Of a stretch of 64,000 bases of DNA, positions 8,185 through 15,793 are shown in pieces (position 1 is the stretch's first letter; each line of letters opens with the position of its first letter). The translations under genes and the position numbers were made by a program. Source of the DNA: Rothia nasisuis (GTDB taxonomy: Bacteria > Actinomycetota > Actinomycetes > Actinomycetales > Micrococcaceae); the NCBI RefSeq assembly GCF_928381405.1, contig NZ_CAKMSB010000003.1, positions 232,570 to 296,569 of the forward strand, read 5' to 3'. The notes under the pieces are model-generated. The model worked only from the letters and a program-made list of their open reading frames with translations. It did no database searches and was not told where the DNA came from.

Positions 8185-8565
8185 AGCCCAGTCAGTCGGG
8201 TTAGATTACCTGTGGCTGAGGGCCGGTCTGGTGGCAGGTTCTGGATTGCTGTTGTGGGGCGGTTTGCGATTCTGTGCAACAGGGTAGGTATGGGGCGTCC
8301 TGACCACTTTCGAAACGTAGTTCCGGGTGGTTCGGTGGAGCCGTCCTGAGAAGTTAGAGTACACCCGCTGAGCCCTGGTGCAGGTAGCGGGGCGGGGAAA
8401 TTTTTTGCGTGCCGGGGTTCGGGTGGCCTACTGGGTGGTCTTCAGAATTTTCTCAGCTTACTGGGTTTCTTTTTGCCGAGTTAGTGCGTAAACTTATCAA
8501 TAAGGGAAGTATGCGAAGCATTGTTTACCCAACCCCGCAAATGCGATACATGAAAGGAACTCATC
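8185..8565. other. intergenic region between galK and csbD
   Basis: No gene is visible. The 381 bases should contain the csbD promoter, but no clear -35/-10 pair stands out. A CTTATCAATAAGGG motif at about 8495-8508 resembles one end of the dispersed repeats found at 33-35 kb and 49.1 kb, without a partner. Confidence 0.4.
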
Positions 8566-8763
8566 ATGAGTGCAGGAGACAAGATTAAAAACGGCCTCGA
8601 CAACCTCACTGGTAAGGCCAAGGAGGCCGGTGGCAAGCTGACCGGTAACGAGCGTCTTGAAGCTGAGGGCAAGGCTGACCAGGTTCAGGCACAGGCCCAA
8701 GATAAGGTTGATGACGCTAAGAACACCGTTGCTGGCATTAAGGACTCCTTTAAGAAGGACTAG
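8566..8763 (+). CDS. CsbD-family stress-response protein
   Basis: A 65-residue, highly charged, hydrophilic protein with the CsbD pattern: GDKIKNGLDNLTGKAKEAGGKLTGNERLEAEGKADQ in short segments, then a Lys/Asp-rich helix. Family members are general-stress proteins of unknown biochemical role, often abundant. A good ribosome site (GAAAGGAA) precedes ATG 8566, and a hairpin follows the stop. Confidence 0.92.
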   Translation: MSAGDKIKNGLDNLTGKAKEAGGKLTGNERLEAEGKADQVQAQAQDKVDDAKNTVAGIKDSFKKD

Positions 8764-8783
8764 ATTCGCCTTGCTGTTTTTCG

Positions 8784-8811
8784 GGGAGACTACCAGGTTT
8801 GGTGGTCTCCC
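8784..8811 (+). terminator. hairpin after csbD
   Basis: GGGAGACTACCA pairs with TGGTGGTCTCCC, 20 bases after the csbD stop; only a short T-rich stretch follows. Confidence 0.6.
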
Positions 8812-9029
8812 TTACTGTTATCTCAGGCCCGGCAGAATATCAAGCCGGTAGAGCCCTGGAGCCCGCTGATGCTACGAATGACGTGATTTACGTGAAGAGC
8901 GTTGCTGAGAGCAACGCCGTGGGGCCGATCGTCCGTACCAATGAGCGGTTTTTTGTTATCTCAGCTCAGCTCACCGCAGACTGTGGCGGAGCCGATCGGG
9001 CAGCAGGCAAATAGAAGAAGCATGTTTTT

Positions 9030-9220
9030 TGAAATTACAGGTTCTCTACACCCTGCAGATAGAAGTTATCCACAGATGGGGATAAATCTGGGGAAACCTC
9101 TTACACCAGTGTAATTACGTACCCCAACAAGAGCCTACAGGCGCTCTACACAGGTTTTTAACACCTGTGGAATTACAATGATGTTCTTATTAACAACTGT
9201 GGATAAGTTCTGTGGATATC
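9030..9220. promoter_or_regulatory. cluster of DnaA boxes and AATTAC palindromes downstream of the rhomboid gene
   Basis: Two perfect TTATCCACA boxes (9066-9074 and, inverted, 9198-9206) and one single-mismatch box (9211-9219) lie within 155 bases. Near-palindromes containing AATTAC occur at 9031-9040, 9110-9119 and 9170-9178. The same TGTAATTACA palindrome occurs twice before dnaN. The site is 3' of the leftward rhomboid gene and 15 kb from oriC. It may bind DnaA. The rest of the 8764-9230 gap holds no gene. Confidence 0.55.
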
Positions 9221-9230
9221 GGTCTTTACC

Positions 9231-10034
9231 TTACTTAGCAGGACGCCCGCTACGGCTTCCTGAGGTGGGTATACGATCTAACAGAGCCGCTGTTACAGCA
9301 CCCGTCACTAGACCACCCAGATGCGCTTCCCACGAGATTCCGGGCATAATAAAACCAAAGACAAAGTTCACGGCCACCAGAATCAGAATGCTACTGGTGC
9401 TCTGTTTCCGTGCACGGGCTAAAGCGAAAAAGGCTCCAAAGAGACCAAACACACCGCCAGATGCTCCCAAAGTGCTAATCATCATGTCTCCCATCATCGA
9501 GGAAAACAGGTGTACAGCTATTGACCCACCAAGAATTGAGAGCAGGTAGGTGACCAGAAACTTCCACCTACCCATGAGCGGTTCTAGAGCCTGCCCAAAA
9601 AGATAGAGGGTAAACATGTTAAGTAGTAGGTGAGTGATGTTAGTGGGTGAATGCAAAAAGCCCGATGTCAGTAGCCGGTGCCACTCCCCCGTTGTCTCAA
9701 CATAAAGCGGGTTATAGATGCCAGCAACCGTCACCGAGTCGAAGAAGAACTGTAAAACCCACACCACCACATTTATACCGATAAGTGCATATGTAATAGT
9801 GGGAGCTGTTTTTGCGTAGTGCACTTTGGGTGTTGCGGCTTGCGCAGCTGCCATGCAGTCCACACACATCATGCCCACCTCACGCGGAACCTGACAAAGC
9901 CCACAGGCCAGCCGACCGCAACGTCCGCACCGTACATAGGTCACCTGATTGGGGTGCCGCGGGCACACAGAAATATCCCCACTGCTGTACCCATAACCGC
10001 CGGGGTTGCTACCTCTGCCTGCCTGCTCGCTCAC
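9231..10034 (-). CDS. rhomboid-family intramembrane serine protease with N-terminal zinc finger
   Basis: The 267-residue protein carries a rhomboid domain that cleaves membrane-spanning substrates within the membrane. The catalytic dyad is visible: Ser192 in GASGG and His238 in AHLGG. The His135/Asn139 pair in THLLLNM is also present. Six or seven membrane helices lie between residues 80 and 255. Residues 24-60 carry a Cys/His cluster (Cys24, 36, 39, 44, 47, 57, 60) of the B-box-like kind common in actinobacterial rhomboids. Substrates cannot be predicted. It lies downstream of ppiA on the same strand, with a hairpin between them. Confidence 0.92.
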   Translation of the reverse strand: MSEQAGRGSNPGGYGYSSGDISVCPRHPNQVTYVRCGRCGRLACGLCQVPREVGMMCVDCMAAAQAATPKVHYAKTAPTITYALIGINVVVWVLQFFFDSVTVAGIYNPLYVETTGEWHRLLTSGFLHSPTNITHLLLNMFTLYLFGQALEPLMGRWKFLVTYLLSILGGSIAVHLFSSMMGDMMISTLGASGGVFGLFGAFFALARARKQSTSSILILVAVNFVFGFIMPGISWEAHLGGLVTGAVTAALLDRIPTSGSRSGRPAK

Positions 10035-10083
10035 GGGCGTCCTTTCGTCTGCGGCCGCACGCCGCTTGTACTGAGGTAGAGCA

Positions 10084-10109
10084 AAGGCCCACCCTCACGG
10101 GCGGGCCTT
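10084..10109 (-). terminator. terminator after the cyclophilin gene
   Basis: On the minus strand AAGGCCCGCCC pairs with GGGTGGGCCTT around a GTGA loop. It lies between ppiA and the rhomboid gene. Confidence 0.6.
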
Positions 10110-10128
10110 GCACTAACCTGTGTAAGGT

Positions 10129-10653
10129 TTAGAGCTCTTCAATATCGATGGAAGAAATGACCACGTCTTCAACGGGGCGGTCCATAGCGCCGGTTGCTAC
10201 GCCTTCGATAGCGTCAACGACCTTCTTGGAGTCTTCATCTGCGACCTCACCGAAGATAGTGTGGCGGCCATTGAGCCAGGGGGTCTCAACGGTTGTGATG
10301 AAGAACTGGGAGCCGTTGGTGCCGGGGCCTGCGTTGGCCATGGCCAGCAGGTAGGGCTTGTTAAAGCTCAGTTCGGGGTGGATTTCGTCCTTGAACTGGT
10401 AGCCGGGGCCACCAATACCCTGGCCGAGAGGGTCGCCGCCCTGGATCATGAAGTCACGGATGATGCGGTGGAAGATGACGTCCTTGTAAAGGGGGCCATT
10501 CTGTACTTCGCCGGTGCGGGGGTGGCGCCATTCCTGGGTGCCGTCTGATAGGCCGATGAAGTTCTTGACGGTTGCCGGTGCGTGATTACCGAAGAGGTTA
10601 ACGACGACATCACCGTGGTTGGTGTGAATAGTTGCTTTTGCAGTTGCAGTCAT
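10129..10653 (-). CDS. ppiA: cyclophilin-type peptidyl-prolyl cis-trans isomerase
   Basis: The 174-residue, single-domain cyclophilin has the active-site segments FHRIIRDFMIQGGDP and NGSQFFITT and the HTIFGEV strand. It speeds proline isomerisation during protein folding. There is no signal peptide, so it acts in the cytoplasm. Mycobacterial ppiA also lies close to the gyrase genes, which supports the name. Start ATG 10653 gives a standard N-terminus. Confidence 0.93.
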   Translation of the reverse strand: MTATAKATIHTNHGDVVVNLFGNHAPATVKNFIGLSDGTQEWRHPRTGEVQNGPLYKDVIFHRIIRDFMIQGGDPLGQGIGGPGYQFKDEIHPELSFNKPYLLAMANAGPGTNGSQFFITTVETPWLNGRHTIFGEVADEDSKKVVDAIEGVATGAMDRPVEDVVISSIDIEEL

Positions 10654-10907
10654 GCCCCTATTCTTGCACGCAGTGGGGCACGCCCGCTAGAGCGGTGGGT
10701 AGGCTTTTGCGGTCAGTGAAAGAGAAGGACGCCGGTGCGTCGCTCTCGCTACCTGAGTCACAAAAACACACACTGGCAGTCATCCCTGAAGGCGATAAAC
10801 TCGTCCAATAAATACAAGAATCCATATAACAAGATAAATCTTCTCGCATTTTGAAAATAAGGTTTGGCTTGAGAGAATTACTGAACCCTAGAGAAAGTAG
10901 GTTCCCC

Positions 10908-11732
10908 TTGGCTTCCCGACCCTACACACACGGCCATGCACCGGCCGTCCTGCAGGCTCATCAGCAGCGCACAGCACAGAACTCGGCGGCCTATCTGCTC
11001 CCGTTTTTAGCCGCCGGCATGCATGTACTCGATATCGGTGCTGGCCCTGGAACTATCACCGCAGACTTCGCCCGCATCACGGGCAGGGTAACCGCCACAG
11101 AGATCGGTGAAGAGGAACTTTCCCTCTCGCAGCGCCACTTTGAACATCAGGGTCTCACGCCTGAAAACGGCATAGAGGCTTCCTTCTCCGTCGAAAATAT
11201 CCGCTCACTGAGCTTTCCAGATTCTTCCTTCGATATTGTTCATGCACATCAGGTGATACAGCACATAGGGAACCCGGTTCTGGCTCTGCGCGAGATGGCA
11301 CGAGTGGTAAAGCCCGGTGGTTATGTTGCTGTTTGTGACGCCGACTATGAGGGTTTCTTCTGGTTTGCCGATTCTGAGCACCTTACCCACTGGAGAGAGC
11401 TCTATCTTGAAGCTGCTCGAGCAAATGGTGGAGAACCCAGCGCAGGACGCCGCCTACCCGCTTACGCAGCTGAGGCAGGTTTGCGCGGTGCCCAGTTTTC
11501 TACTTCAACATGGACTTATACCGGTCCTGAGGCGCGCTGGCTGGCTGATTCATGGGCTATGAGACTGGAGGAATCAGCCTTAGGGCAACAGATAATTGAA
11601 ACAGGCCTGTGCACTCACAGCGATTTGAATACTATAGCCTCAGGCTGGCGCAGGTGGGCACTCTCACCCGCTTCCGTCTTCGTGATGCCCCACGGAGAGA
11701 TTCTCTGGCAGAAACCTATTCCTTCGCCCTAG
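10908..11732 (+). CDS. class I SAM-dependent methyltransferase
   Basis: The protein (274 residues from TTG 10908; a TTG at 10851 would add 19) has motif I LDIGAGPGTIT, the acidic ATEIGEEEL turn, FDIVHAHQVIQHI and the ARVVKPGGYVAVCDAD post-motif. It begins YTHGHAPAVLQAHQQRTAQNSAAYL, shown here as short segments of the pattern common to UbiE/BioC-like enzymes. The substrate is unknown. It stands alone between the divergent ppiA gene and a stretch with no intact gene. Confidence 0.82.
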   Translation: MASRPYTHGHAPAVLQAHQQRTAQNSAAYLLPFLAAGMHVLDIGAGPGTITADFARITGRVTATEIGEEELSLSQRHFEHQGLTPENGIEASFSVENIRSLSFPDSSFDIVHAHQVIQHIGNPVLALREMARVVKPGGYVAVCDADYEGFFWFADSEHLTHWRELYLEAARANGGEPSAGRRLPAYAAEAGLRGAQFSTSTWTYTGPEARWLADSWAMRLEESALGQQIIETGLCTHSDLNTIASGWRRWALSPASVFVMPHGEILWQKPIPSP

Positions 11733-11759
11733 GCTATTCCCACCTGTCTCAGTACGAAG

Positions 11760-11945
11760 CCCTATATTCCCGGCACCGTAAAGACCAGCGGCGAGCACAT
11801 CGTCATCTGTGATTATCTGCTGGGTGGCAGAGTTCCAGATAGCCTGCCCCTGTTGCTGGATGAAGTAGGGGTAGCTCTGCGAGGCGGCGGTAGCTTTTTC
11901 GAGGGCACTTTCTACGTTGTGCCCGCCGGGGCTGCAGATGGGTTC
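11760..11945 (-). pseudogene. possible remnant of an AAA-type ATPase gene
   Basis: A minus-strand frame encodes ESALEKATAASQSYPYFIQQ followed by QGQAIWNSA and ITDDDVLAAG. This resembles the part after the ATPase core of archaeal-type AAA proteins (patterns like GYPYFLQ, W-N and IT-x-DDV). The frame degenerates on both sides, with no Walker motifs and no start. I read it as a short relic; a chance frame cannot be excluded. Confidence 0.35.
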
Positions 11946-12491
11946 TATGAAAGCCCGACGGGTTGCGTCAGGGTGAGAGTACCGGGCGGGATTGGGCAAA
12001 GCCCGGAGTGAGTGATATTTCGGCGATGGAGACGACGGCTCGCTGTGAGGCGTCCTCGCAGTTGACCTTCTTGGTCCGCGTAACTCGTGGTGGTCGGACC
12101 AACCACTCATCTGCACGGTAGAATGTAGTTGGCTTGAGCGCTCATTAGAAGATTTCACCGTGCTGAACTTGGATGAAAAAACCCACCAGGGAGAAACCTT
12201 GACCGGTGAGAAGTTCTGGCATATTTTCACCCTCATTGCACGACGTTGACGTTAGTCATGTAAAACAGAGTACCCTCCCGGCACTCAACATCGCACTCAT
12301 GGAGGCACGATTCGGCGCTGGCGGCACCCTACAGACACGCTTAACTTTAGCGGGCAGAGAAACACGAGAGTTTTTGCGGTGGCTCAGAGAATTTTTCAGG
12401 TTTTAGAAAGTAAGCTGATACTAAAGGTAACTTGCCCTGCACCCCTCACCCGACAAGCGGGCTGAGGGGCGGGCATTCTCTGGAGGTAATC
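11946..12491. other. intergenic region without visible gene
   Basis: No convincing coding frame is present. The last 60 bases include a GCTGAGGGGCGGGC-rich stretch and a good ribosome site for the lysine-rich gene at 12492. Confidence 0.4.
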
Positions 12492-13046
12492 ATGGCACTA
12501 TGCAAGAAAAGTAAAGCTAAAAAGGCTCAGAAGCAGGCAGAAAAGTTCCTAGCCAAGGCCGCTAAAACCACCGGTAAGAAGGCTGACAAGCTAACCTCTC
12601 TAGCTGAGAAGAAGACCGCCCGCGCCAATAAGCTGACCGGTAAGAAGGTATCCCAGTTGCAGAAAGCTCAGACAACCTTGACTGATAAGATTCAGGCAAA
12701 AATTGACGATGCCACCCCCGCCGTTGAGAATGCTGTGGCTACTGCCCGCGTTAAGGCTGCCGACGTTGCCAGCACCGTTGCTGACAAGCTCGCAGACGCT
12801 GAAGTTCCTGTAGCGGCCCAGACTGTAGCCACTAAGGTCACCGGCGATAAGAAGGCCCTGAAGAAGGCTCAGAAGGCTGCTGTTAAGGCCGCTAAGGGTT
12901 ACGCCAAGGAGCAGAAGAAGGCTTCTAAGGGCGGCAACAAGGGCCTGTTGGTCTTTGGTCTGCTGGTTGCTGGTGCTGTCGCTGGTGCAGCCGCTTTCAA
13001 GGCTTCTCGCCCCGTTGAGGATCCCTGGAAGACCCCCGCTGCCTAG
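12492..13046 (+). CDS. lysine/alanine-rich protein with C-terminal membrane helix
   Basis: The 184-residue protein opens with a strongly basic region (residues 4-60) built of Lys-Ala-rich helices with repeated TGKKADKLT and TGKKVSQLQ segments, reminiscent of histone-H1-like proteins. An alanine-rich helical middle and a second basic stretch (KKALKKAQKAAVKAAKGYAK) follow. A single membrane helix lies at about 154-172. I do not recognise the family. It may be a membrane-tethered DNA-, RNA- or polymer-binding protein; this is inference from composition. Ribosome site TGGAGG precedes ATG 12492. Confidence 0.7.
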   Translation: MALCKKSKAKKAQKQAEKFLAKAAKTTGKKADKLTSLAEKKTARANKLTGKKVSQLQKAQTTLTDKIQAKIDDATPAVENAVATARVKAADVASTVADKLADAEVPVAAQTVATKVTGDKKALKKAQKAAVKAAKGYAKEQKKASKGGNKGLLVFGLLVAGAVAGAAAFKASRPVEDPWKTPAA

Positions 13047-13100
13047 TCCTCACACTTGCTCACGCGCGTCCGCCCCTCATTGATTGCGAGCGCGGACGCC

Positions 13101-13142
13101 CGGCCCCGGCTCCCACACAGGGAGGCCGGGGCCGTTTGTTTT
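13101..13142 (+). terminator. intrinsic terminator after the lysine-rich gene
   Basis: CGGCCCCGGC (13101-13110) pairs with GCCGGGGCCG (13125-13134), followed by TTTGTTTT. Confidence 0.85.
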
Positions 13143-13170
13143 AGGGGCCTTATTCTGACGGGGTAACCGC

Positions 13171-13235
13171 GAGCGTGCACCATATCGCTGAGCGTGCGCC
13201 CGCCATGTGCACGCTCAGCGATATCACGCACGCTC
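13171..13235. repeat. long palindrome, copy 1 (imperfect)
   Basis: A 27-base arm (13171-13197, beginning GAGCGTGCACCATATCGCTG) and its inverted copy (13209-13235) enclose an 11-base spacer GCCCGCCATGT. The right arm departs from the left over three adjacent positions. A second copy at 14494-14558 has the same arms but the reverse-complemented spacer. Confidence 0.85.
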
Positions 13236-13334
13236 GCCAAAAGATGGCGCAGGGGCGGGACACACTTTTTATCCTCCAACCCGTCCTCCAACCCCAAAAG
13301 TGTGCCCACCCACACCCGAAAGAACCCCGCACAC

Positions 13335-13369
13335 AAAAAGGAACCCCCAGTCTTTCAACTGGAGGTTCC
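13335..13369 (-). terminator. terminator of 5S rRNA copy 1
   Basis: On the minus strand GGAACCTCCAG and CTGGGGGTTCC form a stem followed by TTTTT, just after the 5S gene. Confidence 0.85.
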
Positions 13370-13382
13370 CTACCAAATTTAA

Positions 13383-13498
13383 TTCGGCGATGACCTACTC
13401 TCCCACACCGTCGCCAGTGCAGTACCATCGGCGCTAAGAGCCTTAACTTCCGGGTTCGGGATGGGACCGGGTGTTTCCCTCTTGCTATAATCACCGAA
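13383..13498 (-). rRNA. rrf: 5S ribosomal RNA, copy 1
   Basis: The minus strand reads as a 5S rRNA: TTCGGTGATTATAGCAAGAG at the 5' side, CCCATCCCGAACCCGGAAG in the conserved loop, and a 3' end GTCATCGCCGAA that pairs with the 5' end. About 116 nt. It follows tRNA-Ala directly, and no 16S or 23S gene is adjacent. Identical copy at 14685-14800. Confidence 0.93.
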
Positions 13499-13501
13499 AA
13501 G

Positions 13502-13574
13502 TGGAGGCGAGGGGACTCGAACCCCTAACCCCCTGCTTGCAAAGCAGGTGCGCTACCAATTGCGCCACGCCCCC
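13502..13574 (-). tRNA. tRNA-Ala (anticodon TGC), copy 1
   Basis: Folds as a standard 73-nt cloverleaf: acceptor GGGGGCG pairs with CGCCTCC, the anticodon arm is CTGCTTTGCAAGCAG with anticodon TGC, and the T-arm loop is TTCGAGT. No CCA is encoded. The second copy at 14804-14876 reads the same. Confidence 0.95.
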
Positions 13575-13697
13575 GTGGTGTTATGCTTCTACTTTACTAC
13601 AGGTTTTTTGCACGCGCAAACCAATTCTATCAAATGCGCGGTTAGCTCCGCCACAGGTTTTAGGTTAAAACCTGAAAAACCGACTCTATACCCCGGT

Positions 13698-14432
13698 TTA
13701 CCCCAGGTGGTGCAGGTACATCTCGGGGTCATCGAGCATATTGCGCCAGTGAACGGTCATATCAAGTTCAGCCCAGGCCAGCTGGCGCACGCCCCACTCC
13801 CCTATCTCCCACACCAGTTCATTGCAGTGCGTGGCAAGCGCAGCCAGGAGCGGACTGTGGGTACAAAGCACCACCTGCCCACCCCGTTCAAGGAAGGCAA
13901 GGACGCGGGCACACAGCTCTAGTTGCCCGGAGAAAGAGAGCCCCGATTCAGGTTCGTCAAGAATCCAGAGGCCATAGTCGTCAAAAGACTCTTCAAGCAA
14001 ACGCTGGGCACCTTCCCCGTGCGAGAGGCGCAGAATATCGGTTGCCTGTTTCGATTCGAGACTAGCCAGGTGTTCCAGGTGTGCCAGCATTCCTTCAGCC
14101 CGCAGGAAGAGCCCTGCCCGGCGTCCTGCCGCGCCCCGCACAATCTGCAAGTCAGCCCCAAAAGCTGAGACCTGGTCAAAAGTGGGCCGGGAAACCCGGT
14201 TATCTCCGCCACCAAGCGGCAGGCCGTAGGCTTCTGCGATTGATTCAACCAGGGAGGATTTACCAGCCCCGTTTTCTCCCACGATAACTGTGAGCCGCCC
14301 AAAGGTGAGCCCGGCGAGCGCTGCCCGAGTCACAGCCAGGTGGTAGGGCCAGGTATGGGCGCGGACGCCAGTGAGCGGCTCCGCATCGCTGCGGGCGGTG
14401 ATACTGCGGAGGGGAAGGTCGTTGAGCACCAT
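13698..14432 (-). CDS. AAA-type ATPase of the COG3910 kind, between two 5S/tRNA-Ala repeats
   Basis: The 244-residue protein has the ABC/SMC-like ATPase layout: Walker A GENGAGKSS, a signature-like LSHGEG, Walker B LWILDEPESGLS, and a CTHSPLLAAL switch segment. It matches stand-alone predicted ATPases whose role is unknown. The frame is open to 14468, but ATG 14432 is the likely start. It is the only gene between the two direct repeats. The insertion could have brought it in, or a duplication could have spanned it. It might act on the duplicated RNA genes or simply be a passenger. Confidence 0.85.
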   Translation of the reverse strand: MVLNDLPLRSITARSDAEPLTGVRAHTWPYHLAVTRAALAGLTFGRLTVIVGENGAGKSSLVESIAEAYGLPLGGGDNRVSRPTFDQVSAFGADLQIVRGAAGRRAGLFLRAEGMLAHLEHLASLESKQATDILRLSHGEGAQRLLEESFDDYGLWILDEPESGLSFSGQLELCARVLAFLERGGQVVLCTHSPLLAALATHCNELVWEIGEWGVRQLAWAELDMTVHWRNMLDDPEMYLHHLG

Positions 14433-14493
14433 ACAAGGAACCCTACCGACAACCTCAGATCGAAACAAGACGTTCTATGGGCATCACCCCAGT

Positions 14494-14558
14494 GAGCGTG
14501 CACCATATCGCTGAGCGTGCACATGGCGGGCGCACGCTCAGCGATATGGTGCACGCTC
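14494..14558. repeat. long palindrome, copy 2 (perfect)
   Basis: 27-base arms (14494-14520 and 14532-14558) match perfectly around the spacer ACATGGCGGGC. The spacer is the exact reverse complement of the one in copy 1, while the flanks keep their orientation. Confidence 0.9.
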
Positions 14559-14636
14559 GCCAAAAGATGGCGCAGGGGCGGGACACACTTTTCTGCCTAT
14601 AACCCTATAACCCACACCCGAAAGAACCCCGCACAC

Positions 14637-14671
14637 AAAAAGGAACCCCCAGTCTTTCAACTGGAGGTTCC
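14637..14671 (-). terminator. terminator of 5S rRNA copy 2
   Basis: Same stem as at 13335-13369 with a TTTTT tail on the minus strand. Confidence 0.85.
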
Positions 14672-14684
14672 CTACCAAATTTAA

Positions 14685-14800
14685 TTCGGCGATGACCTAC
14701 TCTCCCACACCGTCGCCAGTGCAGTACCATCGGCGCTAAGAGCCTTAACTTCCGGGTTCGGGATGGGACCGGGTGTTTCCCTCTTGCTATAATCACCGAA
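14685..14800 (-). rRNA. rrf: 5S ribosomal RNA, copy 2
   Basis: Sequence as in copy 1 at 13383-13498, preceded by tRNA-Ala and followed by its own terminator. No 16S or 23S gene is near. Confidence 0.93.
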
Positions 14801-14803
14801 AAG

Positions 14804-14876
14804 TGGAGGCGAGGGGACTCGAACCCCTAACCCCCTGCTTGCAAAGCAGGTGCGCTACCAATTGCGCCACGCCCCC
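14804..14876 (-). tRNA. tRNA-Ala (anticodon TGC), copy 2
   Basis: Sequence as in copy 1. Downstream of gyrA, tRNA-Ile and DLW-39 on the same strand. Confidence 0.95.
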
Positions 14877-14888
14877 AACGGGTGCTAC

Positions 14889-15008
14889 CTATGAAATTTT
14901 ATCTGTAGCTTCTTCCCAAGTTCTTTTATTCTCCTGAGAATCCTTGACTGCCTTACCTGCAACCGCTGCTACTATGAAGGCGGTTGCAATGGCCATAAAT
15001 CTCTTCAT
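14889..15008 (-). CDS. DLW-39 family small protein
   Basis: A 39-residue protein (MKRFMAIATAFIVAAVAGKA, then VKDSQENKRTWEEATDKIS) with one membrane helix at about residues 3-18 and a charged tail. Length, layout and position between tRNA-Ile and tRNA-Ala downstream of gyrA match the DLW-39 family of actinobacteria. The usual Asp-Leu-Trp is Arg-Thr-Trp here. Ribosome site GAAAGG precedes ATG 15008. Function unknown. Confidence 0.85.
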   Translation of the reverse strand: MKRFMAIATAFIVAAVAGKAVKDSQENKRTWEEATDKIS

Positions 15009-15031
15009 GCCAACCTTTCAGCCAAGGTGAG

Positions 15032-15105
15032 TGGGCGTACCAGGAATTGAACCTGGGACCTCTACATTATCAGTGTAGCGCTCTAACCGTCTGAGCTATA
15101 CGCCC
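15032..15105 (-). tRNA. tRNA-Ile (anticodon GAT)
   Basis: Standard 74-nt cloverleaf: acceptor GGGCGTA pairs with TACGCCC, anticodon arm CTACACTGATAATGTAG with GAT, T-arm GGTTCAATTCC. No CCA is encoded. Downstream of gyrA, as in other actinobacteria. Confidence 0.96.
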
Positions 15106-15295
15106 CCTTGTGTTCTTCAGAACGAGATATAACTTTACACAGGTTTCAAGACCTTGCCAAATCAAAAATCTATGTTCTAAATCACAGGCTTTGAGGGATT
15201 ATTAAGGACGCTCACGGGTAGCTTGAGAGCCCGTGCGAGGTTCCCTGCAGTGAGGGCCCACCACCCACTCTTACTGTAAGTTCTGAGCCCCTGAT

Positions 15296-15793
15296 TTATT
15301 CGTCGGTAAGAGTGACACCCACACCACCAACAAGCTTGGCCGCTACGTTATAGAGCATTGCAGCGAGGGTACCAAGCAAGGTGAAGAGGACGACGTTCAC
15401 GACGGAGATAATGGTGCTGTAGAGAGCTATCTGACCGAGTGAAAGGTACTGAGAAATATCTACCGCGTCGCCGGTGGTACCCAGCAAGGTGAGCATGTCA
15501 TTGAGGCTTTGGAAAGCACCGGTAGCCTGCATGACGAGCCATAGAATCACTGCGGCCACCACAGTGGCAATACCAATGGCTACAGAAAGCAGGAAGACCA
15601 GCTTGGCGACGGAGAAAGTATCTACCCTTGCAACGACCAGGCGGGCACGGCGAATCTTCGAGCGAGGAGCCGGGCGCACAAGGGGCTTACGCTGGCCACC
15701 TCCGGCAGGTGCCTGGTGTCGTGGTTTGCCTGAGGCTGCGCGCGGGGTGCCCGTGCGCGGCGCGGGCCGCGGTGCGGTGCTGTTAGTGCTCAC
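15296..15793 (-). CDS. DUF3566 membrane protein downstream of gyrA
   Basis: The 165-residue protein has a disordered Pro/Arg/Gly N-terminus (1-45), then a [18 protein letters not shown] segment, a membrane helix at about 65-90 and another at about 125-150. This is the DUF3566 layout, found immediately after gyrA in mycobacteria and relatives. Its start overlaps the end of gyrA by 11 bases, so the two are translationally coupled. Function unknown. Confidence 0.9.
   Translation of the reverse strand: MSTNSTAPRPAPRTGTPRAASGKPRHQAPAGGGQRKPLVRPAPRSKIRRARLVVARVDTFSVAKLVFLLSVAIGIATVVAAVILWLVMQATGAFQSLNDMLTLLGTTGDAVDISQYLSLGQIALYSTIISVVNVVLFTLLGTLAAMLYNVAAKLVGGVGVTLTDE

Larger units (their letters stand above)
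13171..13574. repeat. direct repeat copy 1: palindrome + terminator + 5S rRNA + tRNA-Ala
   Basis: This block recurs at 14494-14876. The 5S and tRNA parts match at a constant offset of 1302 bases. Copy 2 is 21 bases shorter because of a change between the palindrome and the terminator. Similarity starts exactly at the palindrome and stops exactly at the 5' end of tRNA-Ala. The ATPase gene lies between the two copies. Confidence 0.85.
14494..14876. repeat. direct repeat copy 2: palindrome + terminator + 5S rRNA + tRNA-Ala
   Basis: Second copy of the block at 13171-13574. It is followed by DLW-39 and tRNA-Ile, the order seen next to gyrA in many actinobacteria. This copy is therefore probably the ancestral one. 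Confidence 0.8.

Noticed and set aside
8764..9230. A second, independent replication origin at the DnaA-box cluster
   Set aside because: Too few boxes, no initiator gene and no strand switch of the neighbouring genes; a titration or regulatory role is more likely.
11664..12236. 190-codon leftward frame as an intact gene
   Set aside because: Its first half is low-quality sequence overlapping nothing conserved; only a short central part resembles a protein family.
13383..15105. Remnant of a complete rRNA operon
   Set aside because: No trace of 16S or 23S is present. tRNA-Ile and tRNA-Ala after gyrA are the normal actinobacterial arrangement.
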